A stretch of DNA of 64,000 bases from Timema cristinae (taxonomy: Eukaryota; Arthropoda; Insecta; Phasmatodea; Timematidae): contig JBCFYV010011135.1 in the NCBI GenBank assembly GCA_039000515.1, positions 15,142,376 to 15,206,375 on the forward strand, given 5' to 3'. The position numbers were made by a program, and so were the translations under genes. How positions within the stretch are numbered: position 1 is the stretch's first letter; the number at the start of each line of letters is the position of its first letter. Of this stretch, positions 47,085-58,970 are shown in pieces. The notes beneath the pieces were generated by a model that was given only the letters and a program-made list of their open reading frames with translations, had not been told where the DNA came from and did not search any database.

Positions 47085-47640
47085 TCCAACCTGTGCCTGG
47101 GTCAGTTTAGTAAAATGCCTGCATCTTCCAATATCCTTCACACCATCTTCCTCCTTTAATTTCTTCCATTCTTCTCCTCCTCTCACTTAAACATGTTCTG
47201 ATATCTGCTACGCCCATCTCTTTCTCGGCCTCCCATTTGGTCTTTTTCCTACATACTTCATTTCCAACTTTTTCTTGGACATCCTGTCTTTTCCAATCCT
47301 TTACTGACAATACCATATCTTCTTGCTTTTTACTATCTATGTACTCTAACATCTCATTCCCTGACAATACCATATCATTCTTGCTTCTTCTACTATCTCA
47401 TGTACTGCCTGTACCACCACTCTTTCCTAATCTTGTTTCTCCCCTTGACAGCTAACATATCTCTCACAAACTTAATTCTCATGGCCTCCACTTTCCTAGT
47501 CTTTCTTACATTCATTGTTCATGTTTCTGCTACAAATGTGACAATGGGTATAAAGTATGCCCTGTTAAACACTTCCATACACTTTAGAGGGCATTTTTCC
47601 GTGTGGGTTTTTTTCACTTGCGCTTTTTTTTCTTAGAATC
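47085..47640 (-). pseudogene. Non-LTR retrotransposon 3' end, minus strand
   Basis: On the minus strand, broken frames show VEAMRIKFVRDMLAVKGRN, W-Y-G-H, 'VEYVGKRPNGRPRKRW'-like and ADIRTCLSERR motifs, the usual C-terminal pattern of an arthropod LINE. It ends with the same 'ACCCAGGCACAGGTTGGAC'-type tail as other copies. A related copy in plus orientation is at 60960-61235. Several frameshifts. Confidence 0.7.
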
Positions 47641-48474
47641 TCTTCGTTTACCCTGAAAGGTAACAGGCTTCTATGGCCTAGTATTATATGAGAGTACCAT
47701 AGTGTTGTTCGTCAAGGTAAGACAGCTATCATCTATATCAAATCAAGTGTACAAATTAATTATGATATGAAAATATCTAAAGTAATTGAATTCCATGATG
47801 GGATTGTAATAATTTGATTTGTCAGTTTAGAATTAACTGTTACAAACAGTTTTGCAATAAAACATTTCATGAATGATTTTACCGCTTACATTTGTATAAA
47901 TAAGTAAAATATAATATATTTTCAAGTAGGCCCTATTAAAAAACTTGACAAAAAATGTTTGAACTTCGATACGACTTTGAGAATACTTCTTATATTCAAT
48001 TTTAGTATGATTTAAATTGAAAAAAAAATGGACTTCACAAACCCATACTGTGCTGAATTAAACAATTTAATTTATTTTGGCTCTCCCTATTTCTAACTAC
48101 ACAATTTTTTAAAATCGTTATTAAAATTAAGCCTATCACTATGGATATTTATGGCTAGATCCAAGGGGTAGGAACTAGGAAGGGTGTGTTAAAAGAAATG
48201 CAACAGTATTAACATGTAAAAAGGATGGTGAAATCAAGAATGACATGTGAAAAAATCATCCACAATGCTTTATGCTAAGGTCCAAACCTAGACTTCCCTG
48301 TCATTGGCAATCTGGTCTTTTGTGAGACCACCTTATACCGCATGACCACTTGTGTAGTTAATATTATTTTAGTTTACATTTTGGTCATTTCCTCAAAATA
48401 TTCCAATTCATTTCTATGTTATTCAAACATGATAAGATTTCATACTGATGTCAAGTGGTTTGTGTCTTGGACAG
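47641..48474. other. AT-rich intron 6 sequence
   Basis: A weak, decayed SINE-like stretch lies near 48150-48345 (tail-like sequence and 'CATTGGCAATCTGG'). No gene seen. Confidence 0.4.
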
Positions 48475-48573
48475 AACCGTTTGAGTGGTGTTATTGGAGC
48501 ACCCTCTGGGGCCATGAGGCCAAACTATGGGCAAGGGAGAAGTACAAACTCACACATCTCTCACATTTCACAG
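48475..48573 (+). CDS. SCAPER: SCAPER exon 7
   Basis: Acceptor TGTCTTGGACAG, donor TCACAG|GTACTG, exactly 33 codons, phase 0 at both ends, so it could be skipped without a frame change. Encodes NRLSGVIGAPSGAMRPN and a Ser/His-rich end. Little conservation with human, but the position, phase and splice sites support it. Confidence 0.7.
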
Positions 48574-48639
48574 GTACTGGAACGAAAAGGTGTATTTGTC
48601 AGCTTTATTTGTTGCAAGGTTGCTGGTGTCAGATTTATT

Positions 48640-48800
48640 GTTCTTGTGCGTTTTATTGTTTTTTTTTGTGTTTTATTGTTCTTGTGTGTTTTATTGTTTT
48701 TTTGTGTTTTATTGTTTTTATGTGTTCTTTTGTTTTTAAATGTCTTTTTGTTTTTCTGCATGTTGTTATTTTCCTGTATTTTATTGTTTTTTTATGGTTT
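48640..48800. repeat. ~18-bp T-rich minisatellite
   Basis: Units like 'TTTTATTGTTTTTTTGTG' and 'TTTTATTGTTCTTGTGTG' are repeated about eight times just inside intron 7. Hydrophobic Phe/Leu frames here are artefacts. Confidence 0.85.
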
Positions 48801-48875
48801 TTTTAGTATCTGTTTTGTGTGTAAATTAAGTTGCTAATCATTCTTATAAGATACAAATATTTAATTTAATTGCTA

Positions 48876-48906
48876 ACCACTTCGGTGGGTCTAATAGTCT
48901 AAGGCA
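48876..48906 (+). mobile_element. SINE head fragment
   Basis: Only 'ACCACTTCGGTGGGTCTAA' and a few bases of the SINE head remain before unrelated sequence. A 3'-truncated copy. Confidence 0.5.
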
Positions 48907-49158
48907 GAGGTTGGCAACATTCAACCTATAAATCTATCAGATATCATGTAATCATACATTGTTTCTTCACTCTACTTTTGGTTGCTTTTTTGTCTCTGCC
49001 CCTTACTTAAATTCAATGTTTTTACAACTTCTTATATTCTCACTTTTATAAAACAAATAGTAATTAAAATTCCATTAAACTATTTAATTTCTTATATATC
49101 TACTGATTATGACCGAAAAAGGTTAATTTGAGTGTCACTAAAATATTATTTTAAAGTA

Positions 49159-50455
49159 CTTGATTGGTATCAAAAAGTTTCTTGACTGGTTCTGTAAAAT
49201 GGAAATAAATTACTTGATTTAAATTTTCCACTATCTCTTTCAAAGTAATCCACTTGTACAGCGATACAGCTTTTTCCACTTTTGGAAAGCTCCTTGGAAG
49301 ACCTTGTCTTGAAGTGTTCACAACACTCCCTGTGATTCAAGCTTTATCACATTCATGGTGTTGAACCAATGACCCTTGAGCTTTAATTTTCAGAAAGAGG
49401 AAGAAGTTACAGGGGGGCCAAATCCGGTGAGTACTAGGTGGGGTGAGGAACGATGATCATTTGGTTTTGCTCGATAAAGTCACATGGTTTCATCGCCGTG
49501 TGTGCGGCTGCATGGTCATGTTGGAGCACCTAATTGCCCTCATGCCACTGTTTTGGTATTTTTCACTGAATTTCCTCCCTCAGACGCCTCAGAACATGAC
49601 AATATAGCTCAACGTTAACAGTCTTACCATTGGGGACGAATTTATGATGCACAATCCCGCGAATGTTGGACGAAAACGATGAGCATGCACTTGGTCTTGC
49701 TCCTGACCTGCCTCGCCTTTTTTAGGTCTTGGGGATCTGGGGCTCATCCACTACTGTTTGGCCTCCAGATCTTAATCATAGATCAAACTCTTGTCCCCAG
49801 TGATGCTTCTCGACATGAAGGTTGGGTTATCCATCCAGGGCATGTTGAAGGAGTTCCTGACAGACTTTGGCACGGTGCTCCTTCTGTTCTAACCCTGAGC
49901 ACGAACTTGGCGGCAATGCGATGCATGTTAAAAAGAGAGACGTGCGGATTGTCTGTGCTGATCCGTATGACATATTGACGTCAGAAATGTCCTTAATGGT
50001 CATCTGACAATCCTTACGCACACATTACCTAACTCTATTCACAATTTCCGAGTTTGTACTTGTGGAAAGTTGCCCTGACAGCTCTTCATCTTTCAATGAC
50101 GTTCTGTCGCTCCTGAAGCGTGAGTGCCACTCAAAACACATAGAACGGCTAATAGCTTGATTGGCGTAAACCTGCTGCATAATTTGGAAGGTCTCCGTTC
50201 CAGATTTTCCAAGTAAGACGCAGAATTTGATGTTCACACTCTGCTCGAGTTCACGATCTATAATAAAATCGCAAATGCACCCATGCATGTCATAAATAAA
50301 TGTATGTAACACAGCCACTGGTCCACACAGAATGACGCCACTTGTCATACTGACAGATAAACGTCACAACTTGCCGTACCAGTGCAAGCATCTCCATGCT
50401 TCACTCTGTTTTGATTTTACAGAACCAATCTGGAAACTTTTTGACACCCCCTTTG
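49159..50455 (-). mobile_element. mariner-family transposon, full length but inactive
   Basis: Ends with related terminal inverted repeats (left 'TCAAAAAGTTTCTTGACTGG', right in reverse complement 'TCAAAAAGTTTCCAGATTGG') lying about 13 bp inside TA dinucleotides at 49157-49158 and 50456-50457. The 1297-bp length is typical for mariner. The transposase is on the minus strand. Located in SCAPER intron 7, opposite strand. Confidence 0.88.
49200..50348 (-). pseudogene. mariner transposase pseudogene
   Basis: The minus strand from 50348 shows the N-terminal helix-turn-helix region: QSVNIKFCVLLGKSGTETF, CFEWHSRFRSDRTSL and SGQLSTSTNSE, followed by a stop near 50025. After a frame change come VRKDCQMTIKDIS, 'SYGSAQTI' and KEHRAKVCQELL. 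The rest down to 49200 continues in broken frames. The pattern fits the HTH_48-type mariner transposases often seen as SETMAR-like annotations. Several stops and frameshifts, so no function. Confidence 0.88.
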
Positions 50456-50507
50456 TATTTGCGAGGATTGCTCCTAGTTTGACTGGTCGGTCATGATCGA
50501 CCAGTTT

Positions 50508-50745
50508 CTCATCCCTGGTCTAAAGAGTCATTCTTGTAATAGATTTGACTGCCGATGACATAGATATTTAGGTTTGAACCCCTGTCTGGTGTACTAATAG
50601 TGGGTTCTCCTAATTGTTTTTCCACTCGCTTCACACAAATCTGTATTCATTTCCTCTGAATTCAACTTTTCTCATTCTTAACACATTAAGGTAATCAGTA
50701 TTTATGTATATAACCTGAATGGGTGGTGAAACATAACTACAAAAT
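50508..50745 (+). mobile_element. SINE remnant
   Basis: 'TAGATTTGACTGCCGATGAC' head region, B box GGTTTGAACCCCTG, body and tail 'AACCTGAATGGGTGGTGAAA'. Old copy next to the mariner. Confidence 0.7.
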
Positions 50746-51138
50746 TAAAAAACTTGCTATTTTATAACCTCATCTTGTCATTCAAATAGGTCTATGCCAT
50801 ATTAGTGCTCCTTGTCTTAGTAACTGGGGTGTAGTTATTAAGTTCATCCTAAAATTATTTTGGATCTGAATCGGAAATAAGCAGTACTAAAGATTTAAAA
50901 CCAATTTAAAATTAAAATTTTAAAGCTCATTTTTAATTTTTCAAATTGTAAATCTGATATTTTCTCTAATCCTATGGATGCAAATACCCTTAAGGATTAG
51001 AGGAGAGTATCCCTATTGTTAAGGATATAAGAGAGTCGAGGATTTAACCAGGATAATGTAAGTTTATGGTAGTCTTTGTTTAATCACATGACAGGGCTGC
51101 TAGTAGTAACAAAATTACTGTCCTCTGTGTTTTCACAG

Positions 51139-51343
51139 CTCCCATCTGTGGCCCCGCCGAGTACTAGACCACCCTGGGTTGAGACTGGAGGTACCGGGGC
51201 CCTCGACCACCGTAGCGGCTCCAACTCATCTCTCAACAGCTCCGCCTCGTCGCAGCGTAGCTGGGCGGACAAGGTGAAGGGTCCAGGGACCACCGTTTCT
51301 GTGGAGGTACTGCCTCGACTCTCGGGCGCCAACAATGAGGACG
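51139..51343 (+). CDS. SCAPER: SCAPER exon 8: SWADKVK motif
   Basis: Acceptor TGTTTTCACAG, donor GACG|GTGAGC, phase 0 to phase 1. Encodes a Pro/Ser-rich start (LPSVAPPSTRPPWVETGG) and then SQRSWADKVKGPGTTVSVE, matching human 'GVSWADKVKAHHTGSTASSE'. GC-rich against AT-rich introns. Confidence 0.93.
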
Positions 51344-51383
51344 GTGAGCTATCTCCCTGTCCCCAATCAACATTGCATGGTCA

Positions 51384-51590
51384 AAAGCTCCACTCTCATG
51401 CTAGACTAGACTTTCATTGACGAGGAGATCGGCGTTTGAATCCTAGCTGGGTGTACTGAGAGGGGTTTTTCATTCTTCCTCCATGCAAATGCGAGTACAC
51501 TTCCTCTAAATTGAATATTCCTCATCCCTAACTCATTAGCATAATTAGTACATATGTGTATAACCTGAACAATTAGACTCGGTGATAAAA
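51384..51590 (+). mobile_element. SINE remnant close to the exon 8 donor
   Basis: 'GCTAGACTAGACTTTCATTG', B box GCGTTTGAATCCTAGC, body, tail 'AACCTGAACAATTAGACTCG'. It starts about 40 bp after exon 8. Confidence 0.75.
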
Positions 51591-51892
51591 AAAACCGCTC
51601 TAGATATATTCAAAATAAATATAGTAGAGGTTTATATTGACCAAGAGTCTTTCTTATGAAAGATGGCCACAGTTGCCTGAAATATCTTATTTTTTCAAAT
51701 GTATTTTGCAAATATGGGATATGAACATTAGAAAATCAAACTCTGGTTCCCTTAGCTACATATCCCATTGCTCTATCACTGCGTCTTCCAGACCTGTACT
51801 GTTCACAAATTTGTGTATCACTTGTTGTTTCAAGGTCGAATCTCTGATAGGTATGAGAGAACATTACTTTCTTAATATTCATTAGAAACACA

Positions 51893-51995
51893 GCCATTGT
51901 AATATTACTTATTTACCCTATGGCATTAGGTATTCAAAAATTCATGGCCCCATTTACAAAAGTACTTCGCCTATCCCTATCCTTGAGCTAGTCCC
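51893..51995 (-). mobile_element. LINE 3' tail fragment, minus orientation
   Basis: 'TATGGCATTAGGTATTCAAA' through 'CCTATCCCTATCCTTGAGCT' is the reverse complement of the LINE tail at 54200-54315 and 63740-63850. Confidence 0.7.
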
Positions 51996-52294
51996 ATGTG
52001 TCTTTATCTTTCAAAATAATGTATTAGTGTTTCTATTGTGTCAAGCAAATTGTGTACTCTTCCACACAAATATTTTTATACAAACTGATATACCTACAAT
52101 TCTTTTCAGGCTGATATCCCTCTGTATATTGTTCAGGTAAAATCTCGCAGTTTGCGGTGGGAAGGACATGTTAGCGAGAATTAATTAAACTAGGCCTGCC
52201 TACAAGGTATTGACTGGCATATCCAATGGGAATACACCAATGGGAAGACCTATACACAGATAAGAGGACAACATTAGAATGGACCTGAAAGAGA

Positions 52295-52957
52295 TAGTGT
52301 AATAAGTTGGACTGGATATAACTAGATCAAGATAGGGATAGGGTGTAATGAGGTGGGCTGGATATAACTAGCTCACAATAGAGATAAGATGTAATGAGTT
52401 GGACTGGCTAGAACTAGCTCAAAATAGGGATGGGGTGTAATGAGTTGGACTGGATATAACTAGATCAAGATAGGGATAGGGTGTAATGAGTTGGACTGGC
52501 TAGAACTAGCTCAAAATAGGGATGGGGTGTAATGAGTTGGACTGGATATAACTAGCTCACGATAGGGATAGGGTGTAATGAGTTGGACTGGCTAGAACTA
52601 GCTCAAAATAGGGATGGGGTGTAATGAGTTGGACTGGATATAACTAGATCAAGATAGGGATAGGGTGTAATGAGGTGGGCTGGATAGAACTAGCTCTAGA
52701 TAGGGATAGGGTGTAATGAGTTGGACTGGCTAGAACTAGCTCACGATAGGGATAGGGTGTAATAAGTTGGACTGGATATAACTAGATCAAGATAGGGATA
52801 GGGTGTAATGAGGTGGGCTGGATAGAACTAGCTCTAGATAGGGATAGGGTGTAATGAGTTGGACTGGCTAGAACTAGCTCACGATAGGGATAGGGTGTAA
52901 TGAGTTGGACTGGCTAGAACTAGCTCAAAATAAGGATGGGGTGTAATGAGTTGGACT
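52295..52957 (+). repeat. 46-47-bp minisatellite, about 14 units
   Basis: 'GTGTAATGAGTTGGACTGG' recurs every 46 or 47 bp, for example at 52344, 52391 and 52437, with alternating 'GGATATAACTAGATCAAG' and 'GGCTAGAACTAGCTCAAA' variants that suggest two-unit duplication steps. One or two residual units lie beyond the hAT insertion at 54180-54245. Confidence 0.92.
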
Positions 52958-53068
52958 CAGGGTTGGACTGGGCCCTCCAGAAGGGCGTAAAATATTATTA
53001 CGAGCTCAAAAAAGTTTACCTTTTTACTGTAAAATACCTATGGGAGTGCTGGTAGAACCCAATAATAT

Positions 53069-53104
<36 letters not shown>

Positions 53105-54171
53105 TATAATTGTTATTGCAAGGACTTTCAAAATAAAATTATTTTTCTTTTCCCTATGTGATTCAAGGCATTGTTGAATATTCCGAATTTCATAGGTTAT
53201 TTTTAATAAATATAGTATAAAGAAACGTTCACAGGATAAGTGAATTTTATTTCACAAAACATCTAGTATTTAAGGAACGAATTGTAAAAGATATTATACT
53301 ATATCTGTAGCAAGGATCCTCGGACTATTTGGCTACAGCCTGTTTCAACAACATCCGTCCATCAGTCTTCAAAGCAACACACCCTCACATTTCAAAATAT
53401 ATTTTCATTTCAATGCCAAAAACTTAAATTTCTAAATTATTAAATAAATTTAACTTTACATATCCAAATTATTATAATAAGGGAAGGATGCCGTTATAAA
53501 TCGTATCTAAAATATAATAGTATGTTTGATGTTATTACTAATCAAAATAAGTTAACTATAGAAATTATAAATGGAAAAGGGCAAGAGAGAGAGAACGTTT
53601 TGATCAAGACTTATTCCAGGGAGGAGAATGTGTTACAATCTCAGTAAGGTTTTGTGGGTATGAACTTGAAGGTCTACGAAAGGCTCTCCTTATAAACCAA
53701 ACTTAGAAACTAAACAATAATTTTTGTTGTTTGGGAACTTAAATTTTCTTAATTCTTACCTCGGCAACGAAAAATTACGCAGGGGCCAAAAAATTATATA
53801 TATATAAAATCAACACCAAACCCTAAAACTCAAGGCGCGAAAACAACTAAACACCTGATTTCCACCACTCCATTTGCAACCACACGACACGGGCAAAGAG
53901 AAGAGGTGTGCCTTCTCTCCCGCTATCACCGGGCGCCAATCACCCCCTTGTTGCTGAACATCCTCTACCCCATAAATCTGTACTCACTTAAATTTAATTT
54001 CACCTTCATGGTTCCACTTTCTCTTAATTATTCGAATCTTATTTTAAATTTAAATTTCACATTTTACTCATTGCACAATTTTTCTCGCCAAGAGGGATGG
54101 GGATTCTGGGCCGAGGGCGCAAATTCAAGAAACTTGAGAGCCGATGGGCCCGGCGGACCAGTCCGATTCTG
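52958..54171. mobile_element. hAT-type element with 8-bp target duplication
   Basis: Termini CAGGGTTGGACTGG (left) and, in reverse complement, CAGAATCGGACTGG (right) are related 14-bp inverted repeats. The element is bounded by a perfect 8-bp duplication GTTGGACT (52950-52957 and 54172-54179), the hAT hallmark. It is 1214 bp with no recognisable transposase, so non-autonomous. It contains an (AAT)n run near 53073-53101. It interrupts a unit of the minisatellite in SCAPER intron 8. Confidence 0.85.
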
Positions 54172-54390
54172 GTTGGACTAGATAGAAATAGCTCAAGGTG
54201 AGGATAAGGTGTCAATAGGTGGACTGGATAGAACTAGCTCAGGATAGAGATAAGGGGCGTACTTTTGTAAGTGTGGCAATGAACTTTCTAGTTCCTAATG
54301 CCATAGAATAATTAAGTACAGCCCTGTGTTTATAAAATTCATGCTTACAAAAATATGTGTTTGAGTGTATATTTTTGTTGTGACCGCCAG

Positions 54391-55096
54391 ATGATAGCCA
54401 AGGCTGGGAAATGGTGAAGGGAAGGTCCAGATCCCGCATCTCCCCGGCCACTAGGGCGAAGGAGCTTGGTTCAGACCTATCCGGCAGCTCTGGAAGTTTG
54501 CGAGTCCGAAAGAACCAATCAGCATTGCTCGCCCGTCTGCGGTTCCACCAGCCAAGCGCAGCCATGTCACTGCCTGCGCTAAACCTCGGGGAGGTTGAAG
54601 TGCGCCCACCGCTGGTACCCACCAGAACCTCCACCAACATCACCAAACAGAAAAACGATCTGAAAGAGTTGAGGACTACGAAACTGTCCGGGAAACCTGA
54701 AAGAAAATCCGGAAGTGCGGAGAAAATTAGCTCACAAGAGAAACTTAAAGATAGATTTGGAAACTCGAATTTAAAGGAAAAACGTATAATTACTAATTCT
54801 AAAGACAAGCTGAGCAATTCCATTCCCAAAGAAAAAATAATTAACCCTGTTTTGAAAGGCAAGCTTAGCATTGCAAATTCTATTAATGGTAGTCTTAAAG
54901 AGAAGGTGCTTAAGGAAAAGTCAAATGAAAAAGCTATGCGTACTGAAGAAAATAAAGAAAATGTTAAATCGTTGCCACTTGCCATTGAGAAATGTAATGT
55001 TTCAGAATTAGTAAGCTCTGAAGAAATAGAAACTAAAAAGTTTGAGAATGGAGAAAGTAAACTTCCAAAAGGAGATATTTCAGACTTGGATGTGTG
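54391..55096 (+). CDS. SCAPER: SCAPER exon 9: GWE motif and long Lys/Ser-rich region
   Basis: Acceptor TGTGACCGCCAG, donor TGTG|GTATGT, phase 1 to phase 2, 706 nt. It opens DDSQGWEMVKGRSRSR, matching human 'DAEGWETVQRGRPIRSRS'. Next comes a Pro/Arg-rich part and a long Lys/Ser/Asn-rich disordered region (KERKSGSAEK-like and SLKEKVLKEKSNEK) without a clear human match. It is unusually long for SCAPER and accounts for much of the extra length. Its first half is GC-rich and its second half AT-rich. Confidence 0.9.
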
Positions 55097-55186
55097 GTAT
55101 GTTCAACATAATCTAATTTAATTATAAACTTGTTAAAGTCGAAACTTTCATTCACTCTAGTCTTTACTTTGCATCTCTTTACGTTT

Positions 55187-55456
55187 TCCATCCTGTGGCT
55201 TAGGTCATTTTTTTTATTGAAGCCATATATTTCCCACTACCGGCTTGCTAGGCCCGTCGTAGCTTCATATGCCTCATAATCTATCTTAAGACTAGCAGAG
55301 ACACAACATCCAGTCCCCACCTGTTCATTCCTCACTGTAAAAGAGTAAACCCACATTTCACCAACAATACATTTTTCGGCTATGCCGAAAATCAAACCTG
55401 GAACCCTTTGTTCATTATAAAGACACACTACTGACTGAGCCAAGGTGTCGAATTAA
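55187..55456 (-). mobile_element. SINE family 4, minus orientation
   Basis: Second copy of the 40590-40855 element ('CGTAGCTTCATATGCCTCAT', 'ACACAACATCCAGTC'). The tRNA-like head at the right reads, on the minus strand, 'CACCTTGGCTCAGTCAGTAG'. It begins about 90 bp after exon 9. Confidence 0.82.
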
Positions 55457-57693
55457 GTATCAAATGAATTTATCTTAGGATCAGGATTTTCAGTTCCACA
55501 ATTATTGGATTTAAGACATTTTGACTTTGGGTAATTTTCGAGTGGGAAATAACGTATTCCCGCATGAACGGTAGACGGGAAAAAATTTAACAGTAATTTT
55601 TCCACTATACATTTGCATATATATGTTTCATATTTTTAATGATAGTCCAAACTTAGCCTTCAAATTCATTCCAATAAAAATATAAAAACAATTTGATAGT
55701 TTCATTCAAGCCAAATGTGGTGGTAAATGTCAAAAATATTGAATAGTCAGGAAAAGACTATATATAGGCTATAGGTATGAACAATACATTTAAATTCACT
55801 AATCTTGTAAAACAAATTTAAAGCAAAAAAATATGCACAGTCTAAAAATTTTATTTTTATTTATTTTTAAATTAAAGTTTCCCAAATAATAACTAAATAG
55901 TATTTTGTCGAACAGGTGTTGGGCAAGGTTTTAATGTAATTTAAATTAAAATACCTTGGCTTACTGCAACTATTATGATTGTGGAGTTTTAATCAAATAT
56001 TTTTGGTATAGATATGAATAAACTCTAAAAATGAATTTTAAGACTGGTTAAAAAAGTTCTAAGTTAAAAAACTCATGGTGTGAATTTTAATATATACTTA
56101 TACGGTAAAATATCAAAATATTCAAACTAATCTGAATAAATAAAAGTTAGCTACAGTCTTGTACATAATAATACCATATCAAACCCAAATCGAACCCAAC
56201 CTGAACCCAACTTGAACCCAAATTTTCAGTATATAAATAACTATGTCAAAACTAGACATCTGCGAAGCAGGTTTTTGGAGTTCGAATTGAATCTCAAATC
56301 AATGAAAATACTATTCGTGAGTTTCAAATAATTATTGAATCGAATCGTATCCTAAAGCTACAATGTTAAAAAAATGGTTACACTTAAAAAAATGATATTA
56401 GTTTTGGACCATAGTCCCATACATTCTTCAATATGGTCACATTCTAAAAATCACCATTTGTTGTGGTGCTTATAAAATATTTCACTACATATATCGAGTC
56501 CTCACTGTAATCACATTTGTTACACATTATCAAAGGATGTGAATATAGGCTACACAAAGGTCCATAAAAGCCTTTTTGGGGGAAAAAATGGCATATTTTC
56601 TTTTAATTAAGGTAATATATCATACACATTTACTTTACCTCACAGGAATTGTTATTAAAATTTATTAACATATTTTAGGTACATTGTGGGATTTAAAAAA
56701 AATCTAAAAGATTATTGAATTTTAGTTTGGTTTGATTCTATTTATTGAATCAAATAATATAGAATTCTAATCGATATCGATACTATTGAAGCTTCGCAGC
56801 TCCCTAGTTAAAACATCAATTAATTTTTTCCTCAAATTGAAAAATGACACTTGTATACACACGGGAGGCTCAAACCCGGGACATTTGGTTTAGTACGCCA
56901 ATACGCTTATCACTGAGATATCCAGGAGCAGGGATGTTGAATCAAAAGTATCGATAGTGTATTAATTTAAGGTATCGGAAGAAAAATATTGATAATGTAA
57001 TAGTATTGAAAGAAAAGTATCGATAACAGTATTTATCGGTATCGAAATTTTAATCTGGAAAAGATGTTTTTTTATCAATTAATAATTTCAACTTTTGCAT
57101 GATAATTGTATATTTATATTTTTTTAAACACTGAAAATATAATGATTTAACCATAGCTTAGTATATTTAGGTCTATGGCATCTATATTATGTTGGAATTT
57201 AAACGGTATGAAATTATTGTATGCTAGATATTTTAAAAGGTTTTATTTTACCATCACAGCTTTCAAAATGTTTATGAAAATGTAACTGATGGAAAGTTAT
57301 TTAATAACTAGATATAATTAGTAATATATTTCTTTCAATCTATTTTATACCCTTCTTTAACCATAGTAAACATCTAATTCAAGCACAAGTGAAGATAACA
57401 AAAAAGTTGTTATGGGGTGCGAGTACTAATATCAGTAAAAACATCGAGTAAAAAAATACTAGTATTGAAAGTAAAATATCTATATTAGTAAAGTATTTAT
57501 ACTTTTTCACATCTCTCCAATAGTTATCCTGTTTCAGGGTCACTTTTCACTCATATTTTAAGCCAAATTCCAATGTTTGATTTCGAACCAGGTGTAATTT
57601 TTCAACTTAAAGAATATGATATTTAAATGCAGCTATAACCTTAGTTAACTCTCAGATCTAACATTTATGCATTTTATTAATCTTGTTTTCAAG
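55457..57693. other. Intron 9, AT-rich
   Basis: Mostly AT-rich. A tRNA-like SINE head in minus orientation lies at about 56853-56930 ('GGGAGGCTCAAACCCGGGAC', 'CACTGAGATATCCAGG'). A stretch rich in 'ATCGATA' words is at 56945-57050. No further exon seen. Confidence 0.5.
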
Positions 57694-57976
57694 GTTGAAA
57701 GTGGACATCGCGGATATTGATTCGGTTCAAGCACTTTTGAAGGAGAGTCATAAAAGCCTAATGGAAGAGGATAGTAATAATTCTGTGGAAGATATTGATA
57801 AGTCTCTCTTGGAAGAAGGTGATAAAAATCTTCAGGAAGACACCGACAAATTGGAGGAGGATATGGAGGACAGAAACTTGTTAAATGAGGAAGAAATCAG
57901 GGAAAACAACGAGCTCTGCGCTGAAGTGGCTATGCTGAGGAAAGAAATCCATGAACTGGAGACGGCTGAAATGGAA
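57694..57976 (+). CDS. SCAPER: SCAPER exon 10: acidic coiled-coil region
   Basis: Acceptor TGTTTTCAAG, donor GAA|GTTAGT, phase 2 to phase 0. Encodes LKVDIADIDSVQALLKES, then a Glu/Asp/Leu-rich stretch with heptad-like spacing, ending ELCAEVAMLRKEIHELETAEME. This corresponds to the acidic coiled coil of human SCAPER around 'EEEQLTREIEAEENND'. The exon 9-10 junction codon is Trp. Confidence 0.82.
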
Positions 57977-58970
57977 GTTAGTAGCTTTATTAGACGGCCT
58001 CACGGCTGATATGTTGACTCATTTCCCATTCCGTTCCCGTCCCAAGGTAAAAATATCATTCCCGTCCCTCCATAGCTTTTAGGGGTGTGCAAAGGCCACT
58101 TTTTAAATGCGAAGCGGTTTAAAACTTTCGAAGAAAAGTCAAAGGCCTATATTAACAATTATTGCACACAAGCTTACTGATAGCTTAATAAATTATCAAT
58201 AAAGTTTCAATATTTACTTACATCATGGAGATGATAACATTATTTTACAAACTTTACATATACATATCTTTTTATCTGCATTTCTATGATAATAATTAAT
58301 AATTAAATTCTTTTTTCATTTCCTGCTTTCCATATCAGCCATTTTTAATAAAAAAGATAACGTGAAGAAGCTATGAAAAACTTCTCTGTCAAAATGCACT
58401 TGTAAATTTGTCACAGATAATTCCAAAGAGATAGAATATTAAGGACTAAACATTAGATGCGAGCTGGGATGACAACACAATTAAAGCGATTTCTCTGCTT
58501 CATACCAGTGACTTTAGTGTTATTTCTTTATATGTATTTTTATTTTTTATAAAATTATGTTGGTGATAGTGAATATAATATATCAACATCTACTTACCCT
58601 CTTTTGATCTATGTTTACGTTATGGTAGTTAAATTACTAGTCGGTGTTAAAATTCGGTTTAGTAACAGTATTAAAATGATCAAATATCAAAATATGTAAT
58701 ATTTAATAAAATAGAATTAAATCGTTTGATGATTTATCGAAGTTTTATCCGTCCTTCAAAATTTTTCGAATATGCGAAGGTTATTGTAGATGTCAAAGTT
58801 GAAGTCGAAAGAAATTTGACCATCGACTTAAACTTTTCGAAGCTTCGTACACCATTAATAGCCTTAACTAATTTTTAAGCACACTCTTAATATTCCATAT
58901 ATAGATGAACAAGAAAACATACTTAGTAATGGTAAAACCTCTGGTTGATTTCGTGCATGTTTTCGAACAG
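57977..58970. other. Intron 10, AT-rich
   Basis: AT-rich sequence with 'TCGAAG' words near 58740-58850. No gene or classifiable element. Confidence 0.5.

Larger units (their letters stand above)
52105..54315 (+). mobile_element. LINE 3' end with internal minisatellite and hAT insertion
   Basis: The left part encodes, in broken frames, VKSRSLRWEGHV and VLTGI...GRP (a LINE RT C-terminal pattern). It is followed by a tandem array of a 46-47-bp unit derived from the 'ACTAGCTCAAGATAGGGATA' 3' region, interrupted by a hAT element. It ends with the usual LINE tail ('CGTACTTTTGTAAGTGTGGC' ... 'CCTAATGCCATAGA'). Confidence 0.75.

Noticed and set aside
48342..48837. Long Phe/Leu/Val-rich ORF resembling a multi-pass membrane protein
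   Set aside because: It is SCAPER exon 7 read out of frame followed by a T-rich minisatellite; the hydrophobicity comes from TTT/GTT repeats.
52295..52957. CRISPR-like or regulatory array
   Set aside because: Head-to-tail 46-47-bp units without spacers; a minisatellite inside a LINE tail.
54239..54985. 248-codon minus-strand ORF
   Set aside because: Antisense shadow of SCAPER exon 9; the plus-strand frame has splice sites and the conserved GWE motif.
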